In this document: positions 1-6,414 of the stretch, in pieces
How the letters are laid out: the number at the start of each line of letters is the position of its first letter
Position numbering within the stretch: position 1 is the first letter of the stretch
NCBI GenBank assembly: GCA_964501945.1
Contig: CAZCTY010000035.1
Span: forward strand, 1-8,761
Direction: 5' to 3'
Length of the DNA stretch: 8,761 nt
Origin: 21-14-0-10-32-9 sp964501945
GTDB lineage: Archaea > Nanobdellota > Nanobdellia > Woesearchaeales > 21-14-0-10-32-9
The notes under the pieces: model-generated
What the model was told of the DNA's origin: nothing
The model's input: the letters and a program-made list of their open reading frames with translations, nothing else
Database searches by the model: none
Program-made: the position numbers and the translations under genes

Positions 1-7
1 TTAAATA
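1..7 (+). promoter_or_regulatory. TATA-like box of the small frame, cut by the window edge
   Basis: The first bases are TTAAATA, the end of the TTTAAATA box seen whole at 3009-3016. The box lies about 28 bases before the ATG at 31, which would place the transcript start at or next to the start codon. Confidence 0.45.
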
Positions 8-30
8 AGGTTTAAGATAGTTCTTATTCG

Positions 31-231
31 ATGAGCGTCTTTAAAAGAGGTATTGTTACGAAGATAGTAGTTACTACTTTAGTTTTCCTCCTCGTTTTTA
101 GCTTTTTTATGATTTACCGTGTTTTCTCTTCAGAACCTTCTTTAATCTTGAGTTTTCTCGGAACACTTTCACCTATGAAGTTTTTTATTTCTAAAACATC
201 TCCTTTTAAGGATACGTTCATGGGGAAGTGA
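31..231 (+). CDS. Putative small membrane protein, 66 residues (copy 1)
   Basis: I do not recognise a family. The frame runs from ATG to TGA. A basic start (K5, R6, K11) leads into a hydrophobic stretch at about residues 8-31, long enough for one membrane helix. A weaker hydrophobic segment lies at about 38-54, and the tail is lysine-rich (K50, K55, K60, K66). This suggests a single-pass membrane peptide or an uncleaved signal anchor. There is no Shine-Dalgarno sequence, but a TATA-like box sits at leaderless distance, which is the best support for the start. It lies 165 bases upstream of the large secreted-protein gene on the same strand; that gene has its own promoter-like box, so the two need not share a transcript. 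Base use differs from the large gene, lacking its strong G/T bias. The alternative is a chance frame in an AT-rich spacer. Confidence 0.4.
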   Translation: MSVFKRGIVTKIVVTTLVFLLVFSFFMIYRVFSSEPSLILSFLGTLSPMKFFISKTSPFKDTFMGK

Positions 232-324
232 CCACTGCATATTTTTAATTTATAAGTGTATCCTTCCGTGACTCCACGTATCATATTATTTATGTGCGCG
301 GCGAAAGTATTCAGTAACCTCTTA

Positions 325-332
325 TTTTTTTT
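325..332 (+). terminator. T-run, possible archaeal-type terminator of the small frame
   Basis: Eight consecutive T lie in a longer T-rich tract (322-343), 94 bases after the small frame's stop and before the next promoter box. No strong hairpin precedes it. Archaeal RNA polymerase can terminate at T-runs on the non-template strand without a hairpin. It is repeated at 3334-3341 and 6343-6350. Confidence 0.3.
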
Positions 333-364
333 CTTTACTTTTTAGTAGTGTCACAATCGTAAGT

Positions 365-372
365 TTTTTATA
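365..372 (+). promoter_or_regulatory. TATA-like box of the large gene, leaderless spacing
   Basis: TTTTTATA is centred about 28 bases before the ATG at 397. The bases between are T-rich and hold no Shine-Dalgarno motif. This fits an archaeal TATA box driving a leaderless mRNA. A bacterial reading, with a -10-like TATGTTAT at 388-395, is possible but would overlap the start region. Confidence 0.45.
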
Positions 373-396
373 GGTGTTTATTTTAGTTATGTTATT

Positions 397-2949
397 ATGA
401 AAATTCCTAAGTGGCTTAAAACATTAGGTTTTGTAGGAGCTATGGGTTTGTCCTATGCAGGCAGCGCTGATGCTCAAAGTAGGGTTAGTGGTAATGTTAA
501 TAACATTGCTGGTGAAGGTGTTGAGGGTAAAGAAGTTCATTTGGTTGATGAGGTTTTGGGTGATACTTTAGTTAGTGGCCGTACAGGTGTTTCTGGAGAT
601 TTTAATTTAGAGTATGACGCGGGTATTGGTATGGATAGTCCTTATCCTAATCCTACAGGTGATGTTTCTAATTTGGTGGTTACTAGTGTGGGTGGTAATA
701 AGAAGGTGGCTGCTTATAATGTGCTTGGTCAAGTGGTTGGTAGTGGCGATTTTGATTTTGGAGAGGGTAGTAATAAGATTACAATAGGTCCTTTTCCTAG
801 TTCGGGTGTTTATTTGGTGAATGTTCGTGGTGATGATTTTAATGAGACTGCGAAGCTTACTAGCATAGGTGGGCGTGGTGATTTTAGCATTGACGTTGTT
901 AGTAAAGGCGGTTCTGGTGGTGTGAGTCCTGTTTCTTTGGTTGTTGATGGCGGATTGAATTATGAGGATTTTAGGTCTGGTGTTCCTTTTGGTAGGGATG
1001 TTAATAAAGAAGTGACTTTGGAGGATAAGTTGTTTGACGTGGTGAGTAGAGGTCGTTTGGTTGATGTTGATGGCAGGGATGTGAGTGGTCTTTTGGTTAA
1101 GTCTTTTGATGGTTTTGTTAAGGAGAAAGTTGTAGGTGGTGATTTTGAGTTTTCTAATAGTGTTCCTAAGCGTTTGAGGGGTGAGGGTGTTAGTTATGTT
1201 TTTTCGGGGGTTGGTTTTGAAGAGTCTTCTTTTGATAAGTCTTTGGAGGACTTGGTGGATTTGGGTGATGTTGTTCTTGAAAGGGTTCCTCCTGTTTTGA
1301 GTGTTTCTGATCCTGTGCGTGTTGATTGGTTTAGTGGTGATTTTGGTATTGATGCTAGTAGTGTTAATGGTTTGGATAGTTTGGTTTTGGATGTTGATGG
1401 TGTTGTTTATGGTTGGGGTGTGAGTGGTGAAGAAGTTAGTAAGTCTGTGAGTCATTTTTTTGAGGGTGTGGGTAGTGTTCCTTATACGGTTAGGGCTTTT
1501 GATGTTTATGGTACTGAGAATGTTTTGGAGGGCGTGGTGGATGTTCGTGATAGGCATGGTTTTAGGGTTGAGGCTCGTGGTTTTTTTAATAAGGATCCTA
1601 ATCCTTATGCTAGTATTCATGCTAGGCATTTAGAAAGTGGTGGGGATACTTTGATGGTTGCGAATGACAAAGGCGTTATTGAGGGTGTTCTTCCTGAGGG
1701 TAATTATGCTTTCTTGCTTGGTGGTGGTGAGGAGGCTAGTGTGGTTGATGGTGTTCCGGTTATGAGTGAGGTTAATCGTTTGTTGGTTAGTTATGATAAT
1801 CATCCTGCGCCTAGCATGTTTTGGCATGGTGCGGAGAGGGATGGTGTTCCTGTGACTTATTTGGTTAGTGGTTATGGTCCTACTGAGTTGGAGAATGTTC
1901 GTTTTAATTCTAGTAATATTCCTGTTTTGTTCCGTCATGAAGGTGTTTTTGATAGTCATTTGGAGACTGTTGAGAATCTTTTTGATGTGGATACGCATGG
2001 TTATTTTGTTGATGAGTGGGGTCAGTTTGCTCGTCCTTTCCCTGTCAATCCTCTAGATTTGGATAATTCTGATAAATATCCTACTTTGGTTTTGCCTGAT
2101 GCTTCTCAGGAGCAGGTGGTTGTTTATAATTTGGGTAATGATGCTTTCCCAAGGAATTGGAATGTTGGTGTTCTTGATTCGGATGGTAATAGGGTTTATC
2201 CTGATGATGGTTTGTATCCTCCTGGTAGTGTTTGGAATGAGGAGGAGTTGGCTAATTGGGAGATTTTTAAAGAAGATGTGAGAGGCGTTTTAGAGGATAG
2301 TTTGGATATTAATCCTTATAGGATTAAGTATGTGGAAAAAAGAGCTGATGAGTTGGCTGATTCTGATTATCTTATTAGTTGGAGTCATAGTAGGGTGACT
2401 GTTAATAAAGAGGCTAATGTTATGTATGTTGGTAGAACTAGGGCTGGTGGTATTGAGAGTTCTCGTTTGCGTTTTGTTTCTGAGGGTTCTTCTGTTAGTA
2501 ATCATAGGGTTATGAGGTCTAGTCTTTTTTTTGTGAATGGTAGTTTGCCTAGTTGGTATACGAATGAGTTGCGTCATTTTTTTGGGACTATTGAGGAGCC
2601 TAATCCTGGTATTTGCAGCGTAAAAGATTTTAATACAGGAGCTATTTTAAATCCGACCCCTCCTAGTTATTGTACGGACAGGCAAGAAGTTAAGTATGTT
2701 GACGAGCAAGGAAATCCTACTCGTAGTGGTAATCCTAAGGATTTTATGGCTTGGATGGCGAGTGCTGGTTACGGGAGTTTTATTCAGCAACAAATCAATG
2801 GTCAGTTCACCAGGCCGGTTTGGGATGGTAACACGAGCAAGATTAGGTATGTTGTGAATAATGATGAGTGGGATATTGGCACGCTTGGATCGGATTATCC
2901 GGAGATTCATTATAGGGGTGCTAATTTGATGTTTCCTAAACAAGATTAA
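397..2949 (+). CDS. Secreted multidomain protein with N-terminal T9SS-tail-like module and degenerate metzincin-like C-terminus (copy 1)
   Basis: This is an 850-residue exported protein. The signal peptide is a basic K2-K8 region, a hydrophobic core at about 9-23 and an A24-D25-A26 cleavage motif, so the mature chain begins near Q27. A carboxypeptidase-regulatory-like beta module follows at about 28-78. Next is a module like the type IX secretion tail or FlgD Ig fold at about 81-157, with YPNPT at 83-87, YNVLGQ at 107-112 and GVYLV at 137-141. A second regulatory-like module lies at about 214-296, an Ig-like domain at about 298-384 and a third regulatory-like module at about 387-445. Residues 446-570 are unrecognised. 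Residues about 574-850 resemble a matrixin-like protease, with the zinc-site equivalent N723-E724-L-R-H727-F-F-G730-T-I-E733 and a candidate Met-turn at M784 or M787. The first zinc histidine is Asn, so activity is doubtful. The only cysteines, C740 and C759, could form a disulfide. The ATG is supported by the signal peptide and the leaderless box. Substrate and role are unknown; surface adhesion or binding is a guess. Confidence 0.9.
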   Translation: MKIPKWLKTLGFVGAMGLSYAGSADAQSRVSGNVNNIAGEGVEGKEVHLVDEVLGDTLVSGRTGVSGDFNLEYDAGIGMDSPYPNPTGDVSNLVVTSVGGNKKVAAYNVLGQVVGSGDFDFGEGSNKITIGPFPSSGVYLVNVRGDDFNETAKLTSIGGRGDFSIDVVSKGGSGGVSPVSLVVDGGLNYEDFRSGVPFGRDVNKEVTLEDKLFDVVSRGRLVDVDGRDVSGLLVKSFDGFVKEKVVGGDFEFSNSVPKRLRGEGVSYVFSGVGFEESSFDKSLEDLVDLGDVVLERVPPVLSVSDPVRVDWFSGDFGIDASSVNGLDSLVLDVDGVVYGWGVSGEEVSKSVSHFFEGVGSVPYTVRAFDVYGTENVLEGVVDVRDRHGFRVEARGFFNKDPNPYASIHARHLESGGDTLMVANDKGVIEGVLPEGNYAFLLGGGEEASVVDGVPVMSEVNRLLVSYDNHPAPSMFWHGAERDGVPVTYLVSGYGPTELENVRFNSSNIPVLFRHEGVFDSHLETVENLFDVDTHGYFVDEWGQFARPFPVNPLDLDNSDKYPTLVLPDASQEQVVVYNLGNDAFPRNWNVGVLDSDGNRVYPDDGLYPPGSVWNEEELANWEIFKEDVRGVLEDSLDINPYRIKYVEKRADELADSDYLISWSHSRVTVNKEANVMYVGRTRAGGIESSRLRFVSEGSSVSNHRVMRSSLFFVNGSLPSWYTNELRHFFGTIEEPNPGICSVKDFNTGAILNPTPPSYCTDRQEVKYVDEQGNPTRSGNPKDFMAWMASAGYGSFIQQQINGQFTRPVWDGNTSKIRYVVNNDEWDIGTLGSDYPEIHYRGANLMFPKQD

Positions 2950-2972
2950 ATAACAAGAAAAAACCCTCCGCG

Positions 2973-2993
2973 CCCTTTCTTTCTTTTGTTTGT
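2973..2993 (+). terminator. Pyrimidine-rich terminator-like tract after the large gene
   Basis: A nearly uninterrupted C/T tract, passing into TTTTGTTTG, begins 24 bases after the TAA at 2947-2949. It ends 15 bases before the next TATA-like box at 3009. It fits T-rich archaeal termination in a compact 90-base spacer. No convincing hairpin was seen. It is repeated at 5982-6002. Confidence 0.35.
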
Positions 2994-3008
2994 TAAAATG
3001 ATAAACTA

Positions 3009-3016
3009 TTTAAATA
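3009..3016 (+). promoter_or_regulatory. TATA-like box of the small frame (copy 2), complete
   Basis: TTTAAATA is centred about 27.5 bases before the ATG at 3040 and is preceded by an A-rich stretch (ATAAAC) that could act as the TFB-recognition element. The bases up to the ATG hold no Shine-Dalgarno sequence, so a leaderless transcript is inferred. Confidence 0.5.
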
Positions 3017-3039
3017 AGGTTTAAGATAGTTCTTATTCG

Positions 3040-3240
3040 ATGAGCGTCTTTAAAAGAGGTATTGTTACGAAGATAGTAGTTACTACTTTAGTTTTCCTCC
3101 TCGTTTTTAGCTTTTTTATGATTTACCGTGTTTTCTCTTCAGAACCTTCTTTAATCTTGAGTTTTCTCGGAACACTTTCACCTATGAAGTTTTTTATTTC
3201 TAAAACATCTCCTTTTAAGGATACGTTCATGGGGAAGTGA
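3040..3240 (+). CDS. Putative small membrane protein, 66 residues (copy 2)
   Basis: Same as the copy at 31-231, with one probable membrane helix at about residues 8-31 and a lysine-rich tail. This copy shows the full upstream context: it starts 90 bases after the stop of the preceding large gene and has a complete TTTAAATA box. The terminator-like tract between them suggests separate transcription rather than an operon with the preceding gene. Function is unknown. Confidence 0.4.
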   Translation: MSVFKRGIVTKIVVTTLVFLLVFSFFMIYRVFSSEPSLILSFLGTLSPMKFFISKTSPFKDTFMGK

Positions 3241-3333
3241 CCACTGCATATTTTTAATTTATAAGTGTATCCTTCCGTGACTCCACGTATCATATTATTT
3301 ATGTGCGCGGCGAAAGTATTCAGTAACCTCTTA

Positions 3334-3341
3334 TTTTTTTT
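3334..3341 (+). terminator. T-run, possible terminator of the small frame (copy 2)
   Basis: Eight T in a T-rich tract, at the same place as 325-332. It lies between the small frame's stop and the large gene's promoter box. Confidence 0.3.
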
Positions 3342-3373
3342 CTTTACTTTTTAGTAGTGTCACAATCGTAAGT

Positions 3374-3381
3374 TTTTTATA
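3374..3381 (+). promoter_or_regulatory. TATA-like box of the large gene (copy 2)
   Basis: TTTTTATA centred about 28 bases before the ATG at 3406, identical to the box at 365-372. Confidence 0.45.
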
Positions 3382-3405
3382 GGTGTTTATTTTAGTTATG
3401 TTATT

Positions 3406-5958
3406 ATGAAAATTCCTAAGTGGCTTAAAACATTAGGTTTTGTAGGAGCTATGGGTTTGTCCTATGCAGGCAGCGCTGATGCTCAAAGTAGGGTTAGTGG
3501 TAATGTTAATAACATTGCTGGTGAAGGTGTTGAGGGTAAAGAAGTTCATTTGGTTGATGAGGTTTTGGGTGATACTTTAGTTAGTGGCCGTACAGGTGTT
3601 TCTGGAGATTTTAATTTAGAGTATGACGCGGGTATTGGTATGGATAGTCCTTATCCTAATCCTACAGGTGATGTTTCTAATTTGGTGGTTACTAGTGTGG
3701 GTGGTAATAAGAAGGTGGCTGCTTATAATGTGCTTGGTCAAGTGGTTGGTAGTGGCGATTTTGATTTTGGAGAGGGTAGTAATAAGATTACAATAGGTCC
3801 TTTTCCTAGTTCGGGTGTTTATTTGGTGAATGTTCGTGGTGATGATTTTAATGAGACTGCGAAGCTTACTAGCATAGGTGGGCGTGGTGATTTTAGCATT
3901 GACGTTGTTAGTAAAGGCGGTTCTGGTGGTGTGAGTCCTGTTTCTTTGGTTGTTGATGGCGGATTGAATTATGAGGATTTTAGGTCTGGTGTTCCTTTTG
4001 GTAGGGATGTTAATAAAGAAGTGACTTTGGAGGATAAGTTGTTTGACGTGGTGAGTAGAGGTCGTTTGGTTGATGTTGATGGCAGGGATGTGAGTGGTCT
4101 TTTGGTTAAGTCTTTTGATGGTTTTGTTAAGGAGAAAGTTGTAGGTGGTGATTTTGAGTTTTCTAATAGTGTTCCTAAGCGTTTGAGGGGTGAGGGTGTT
4201 AGTTATGTTTTTTCGGGGGTTGGTTTTGAAGAGTCTTCTTTTGATAAGTCTTTGGAGGACTTGGTGGATTTGGGTGATGTTGTTCTTGAAAGGGTTCCTC
4301 CTGTTTTGAGTGTTTCTGATCCTGTGCGTGTTGATTGGTTTAGTGGTGATTTTGGTATTGATGCTAGTAGTGTTAATGGTTTGGATAGTTTGGTTTTGGA
4401 TGTTGATGGTGTTGTTTATGGTTGGGGTGTGAGTGGTGAAGAAGTTAGTAAGTCTGTGAGTCATTTTTTTGAGGGTGTGGGTAGTGTTCCTTATACGGTT
4501 AGGGCTTTTGATGTTTATGGTACTGAGAATGTTTTGGAGGGCGTGGTGGATGTTCGTGATAGGCATGGTTTTAGGGTTGAGGCTCGTGGTTTTTTTAATA
4601 AGGATCCTAATCCTTATGCTAGTATTCATGCTAGGCATTTAGAAAGTGGTGGGGATACTTTGATGGTTGCGAATGACAAAGGCGTTATTGAGGGTGTTCT
4701 TCCTGAGGGTAATTATGCTTTCTTGCTTGGTGGTGGTGAGGAGGCTAGTGTGGTTGATGGTGTTCCGGTTATGAGTGAGGTTAATCGTTTGTTGGTTAGT
4801 TATGATAATCATCCTGCGCCTAGCATGTTTTGGCATGGTGCGGAGAGGGATGGTGTTCCTGTGACTTATTTGGTTAGTGGTTATGGTCCTACTGAGTTGG
4901 AGAATGTTCGTTTTAATTCTAGTAATATTCCTGTTTTGTTCCGTCATGAAGGTGTTTTTGATAGTCATTTGGAGACTGTTGAGAATCTTTTTGATGTGGA
5001 TACGCATGGTTATTTTGTTGATGAGTGGGGTCAGTTTGCTCGTCCTTTCCCTGTCAATCCTCTAGATTTGGATAATTCTGATAAATATCCTACTTTGGTT
5101 TTGCCTGATGCTTCTCAGGAGCAGGTGGTTGTTTATAATTTGGGTAATGATGCTTTCCCAAGGAATTGGAATGTTGGTGTTCTTGATTCGGATGGTAATA
5201 GGGTTTATCCTGATGATGGTTTGTATCCTCCTGGTAGTGTTTGGAATGAGGAGGAGTTGGCTAATTGGGAGATTTTTAAAGAAGATGTGAGAGGCGTTTT
5301 AGAGGATAGTTTGGATATTAATCCTTATAGGATTAAGTATGTGGAAAAAAGAGCTGATGAGTTGGCTGATTCTGATTATCTTATTAGTTGGAGTCATAGT
5401 AGGGTGACTGTTAATAAAGAGGCTAATGTTATGTATGTTGGTAGAACTAGGGCTGGTGGTATTGAGAGTTCTCGTTTGCGTTTTGTTTCTGAGGGTTCTT
5501 CTGTTAGTAATCATAGGGTTATGAGGTCTAGTCTTTTTTTTGTGAATGGTAGTTTGCCTAGTTGGTATACGAATGAGTTGCGTCATTTTTTTGGGACTAT
5601 TGAGGAGCCTAATCCTGGTATTTGCAGCGTAAAAGATTTTAATACAGGAGCTATTTTAAATCCGACCCCTCCTAGTTATTGTACGGACAGGCAAGAAGTT
5701 AAGTATGTTGACGAGCAAGGAAATCCTACTCGTAGTGGTAATCCTAAGGATTTTATGGCTTGGATGGCGAGTGCTGGTTACGGGAGTTTTATTCAGCAAC
5801 AAATCAATGGTCAGTTCACCAGGCCGGTTTGGGATGGTAACACGAGCAAGATTAGGTATGTTGTGAATAATGATGAGTGGGATATTGGCACGCTTGGATC
5901 GGATTATCCGGAGATTCATTATAGGGGTGCTAATTTGATGTTTCCTAAACAAGATTAA
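3406..5958 (+). CDS. Secreted multidomain protein with degenerate metzincin-like C-terminus (copy 2)
   Basis: This copy is identical in translation to the one at 397-2949 and is the only one with complete flanks on both sides. The whole 850-residue frame is open with no frameshift, so the altered zinc site (N723, R726, E733) is not caused by a broken frame. The middle of the gene is strongly enriched in G and T on the coding strand, with many GGT, GTT, GAT and AGT codons. The first roughly 30 codons and the last roughly 110 (from about 5626) use more A and C. It lies 165 bases after the small membrane frame and 90 bases before the next copy of it. Confidence 0.9.
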   Translation: MKIPKWLKTLGFVGAMGLSYAGSADAQSRVSGNVNNIAGEGVEGKEVHLVDEVLGDTLVSGRTGVSGDFNLEYDAGIGMDSPYPNPTGDVSNLVVTSVGGNKKVAAYNVLGQVVGSGDFDFGEGSNKITIGPFPSSGVYLVNVRGDDFNETAKLTSIGGRGDFSIDVVSKGGSGGVSPVSLVVDGGLNYEDFRSGVPFGRDVNKEVTLEDKLFDVVSRGRLVDVDGRDVSGLLVKSFDGFVKEKVVGGDFEFSNSVPKRLRGEGVSYVFSGVGFEESSFDKSLEDLVDLGDVVLERVPPVLSVSDPVRVDWFSGDFGIDASSVNGLDSLVLDVDGVVYGWGVSGEEVSKSVSHFFEGVGSVPYTVRAFDVYGTENVLEGVVDVRDRHGFRVEARGFFNKDPNPYASIHARHLESGGDTLMVANDKGVIEGVLPEGNYAFLLGGGEEASVVDGVPVMSEVNRLLVSYDNHPAPSMFWHGAERDGVPVTYLVSGYGPTELENVRFNSSNIPVLFRHEGVFDSHLETVENLFDVDTHGYFVDEWGQFARPFPVNPLDLDNSDKYPTLVLPDASQEQVVVYNLGNDAFPRNWNVGVLDSDGNRVYPDDGLYPPGSVWNEEELANWEIFKEDVRGVLEDSLDINPYRIKYVEKRADELADSDYLISWSHSRVTVNKEANVMYVGRTRAGGIESSRLRFVSEGSSVSNHRVMRSSLFFVNGSLPSWYTNELRHFFGTIEEPNPGICSVKDFNTGAILNPTPPSYCTDRQEVKYVDEQGNPTRSGNPKDFMAWMASAGYGSFIQQQINGQFTRPVWDGNTSKIRYVVNNDEWDIGTLGSDYPEIHYRGANLMFPKQD

Positions 5959-5981
5959 ATAACAAGAAAAAACCCTCCGCG

Positions 5982-6002
5982 CCCTTTCTTTCTTTTGTTT
6001 GT
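5982..6002 (+). terminator. Pyrimidine-rich terminator-like tract after the large gene (copy 2)
   Basis: Same C/T tract as 2973-2993, 24 bases after the TAA at 5956-5958 and before the third small-frame promoter. Confidence 0.35.
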
Positions 6003-6017
6003 TAAAATGATAAACTA

Positions 6018-6025
6018 TTTAAATA
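6018..6025 (+). promoter_or_regulatory. TATA-like box of the small frame (copy 3)
   Basis: TTTAAATA centred about 27.5 bases before the ATG at 6049, identical to the box at 3009-3016. Confidence 0.5.
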
Positions 6026-6048
6026 AGGTTTAAGATAGTTCTTATTCG

Positions 6049-6249
6049 ATGAGCGTCTTTAAAAGAGGTATTGTTACGAAGATAGTAGTTACTACTTTAG
6101 TTTTCCTCCTCGTTTTTAGCTTTTTTATGATTTACCGTGTTTTCTCTTCAGAACCTTCTTTAATCTTGAGTTTTCTCGGAACACTTTCACCTATGAAGTT
6201 TTTTATTTCTAAAACATCTCCTTTTAAGGATACGTTCATGGGGAAGTGA
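6049..6249 (+). CDS. Putative small membrane protein, 66 residues (copy 3)
   Basis: Identical to the copies at 31-231 and 3040-3240. The conservation gives no evolutionary support for coding, because the non-coding DNA is equally identical. Support rests on the membrane-helix pattern and the leaderless-type promoter box only. Confidence 0.4.
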   Translation: MSVFKRGIVTKIVVTTLVFLLVFSFFMIYRVFSSEPSLILSFLGTLSPMKFFISKTSPFKDTFMGK

Positions 6250-6342
6250 CCACTGCATATTTTTAATTTATAAGTGTATCCTTCCGTGACTCCACGTATC
6301 ATATTATTTATGTGCGCGGCGAAAGTATTCAGTAACCTCTTA

Positions 6343-6350
6343 TTTTTTTT
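6343..6350 (+). terminator. T-run, possible terminator of the small frame (copy 3)
   Basis: Eight T in a T-rich tract, equivalent to 325-332. Confidence 0.3.
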
Positions 6351-6382
6351 CTTTACTTTTTAGTAGTGTCACAATCGTAAGT

Positions 6383-6390
6383 TTTTTATA
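6383..6390 (+). promoter_or_regulatory. TATA-like box of the large gene (copy 3)
   Basis: TTTTTATA centred about 28 bases before the ATG at 6415, identical to the box at 365-372. Confidence 0.45.
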
Positions 6391-6414
6391 GGTGTTTATT
6401 TTAGTTATGTTATT

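Noticed and set aside
267..278. Small hairpin CGTG-ACTC-CACG in the spacer
   Set aside because: A four-base stem is too weak and could arise by chance. It is not followed directly by a T-run.
292..345. Seventeen-codon frame MCAAKVFSNLLFFFFTF in the spacer
   Set aside because: It is very short, the phenylalanine run comes from the T-run, and there is no supporting start signal. A leader peptide cannot be excluded but is not supported.
637..867. Assigning the host to Bacteroidota on the T9SS-like module alone
   Set aside because: The module is N-terminal, not C-terminal, and the promoter spacing fits archaea better. The module on its own does not fix the host.
607..1998. Long minus-strand open frames (340 and 122 residues, and copies at +3009 and +6018)
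   Set aside because: They lie antisense to the large gene, and their translations are low-complexity runs of T, N, I, R and S, as expected from the complement of G/T-rich codons. They show no domain or signal pattern.
1868..2281. Plus-strand frames of 62 and 60 residues inside the large gene
   Set aside because: They are out-of-frame shadows of the large CDS. Their hydrophobic look comes from T-rich codons read in another frame.
2290..2943. Minus-strand frames of 95 and 98 residues
   Set aside because: They are antisense to the C-terminal part of the large CDS, with no promoter box and no recognisable sequence.
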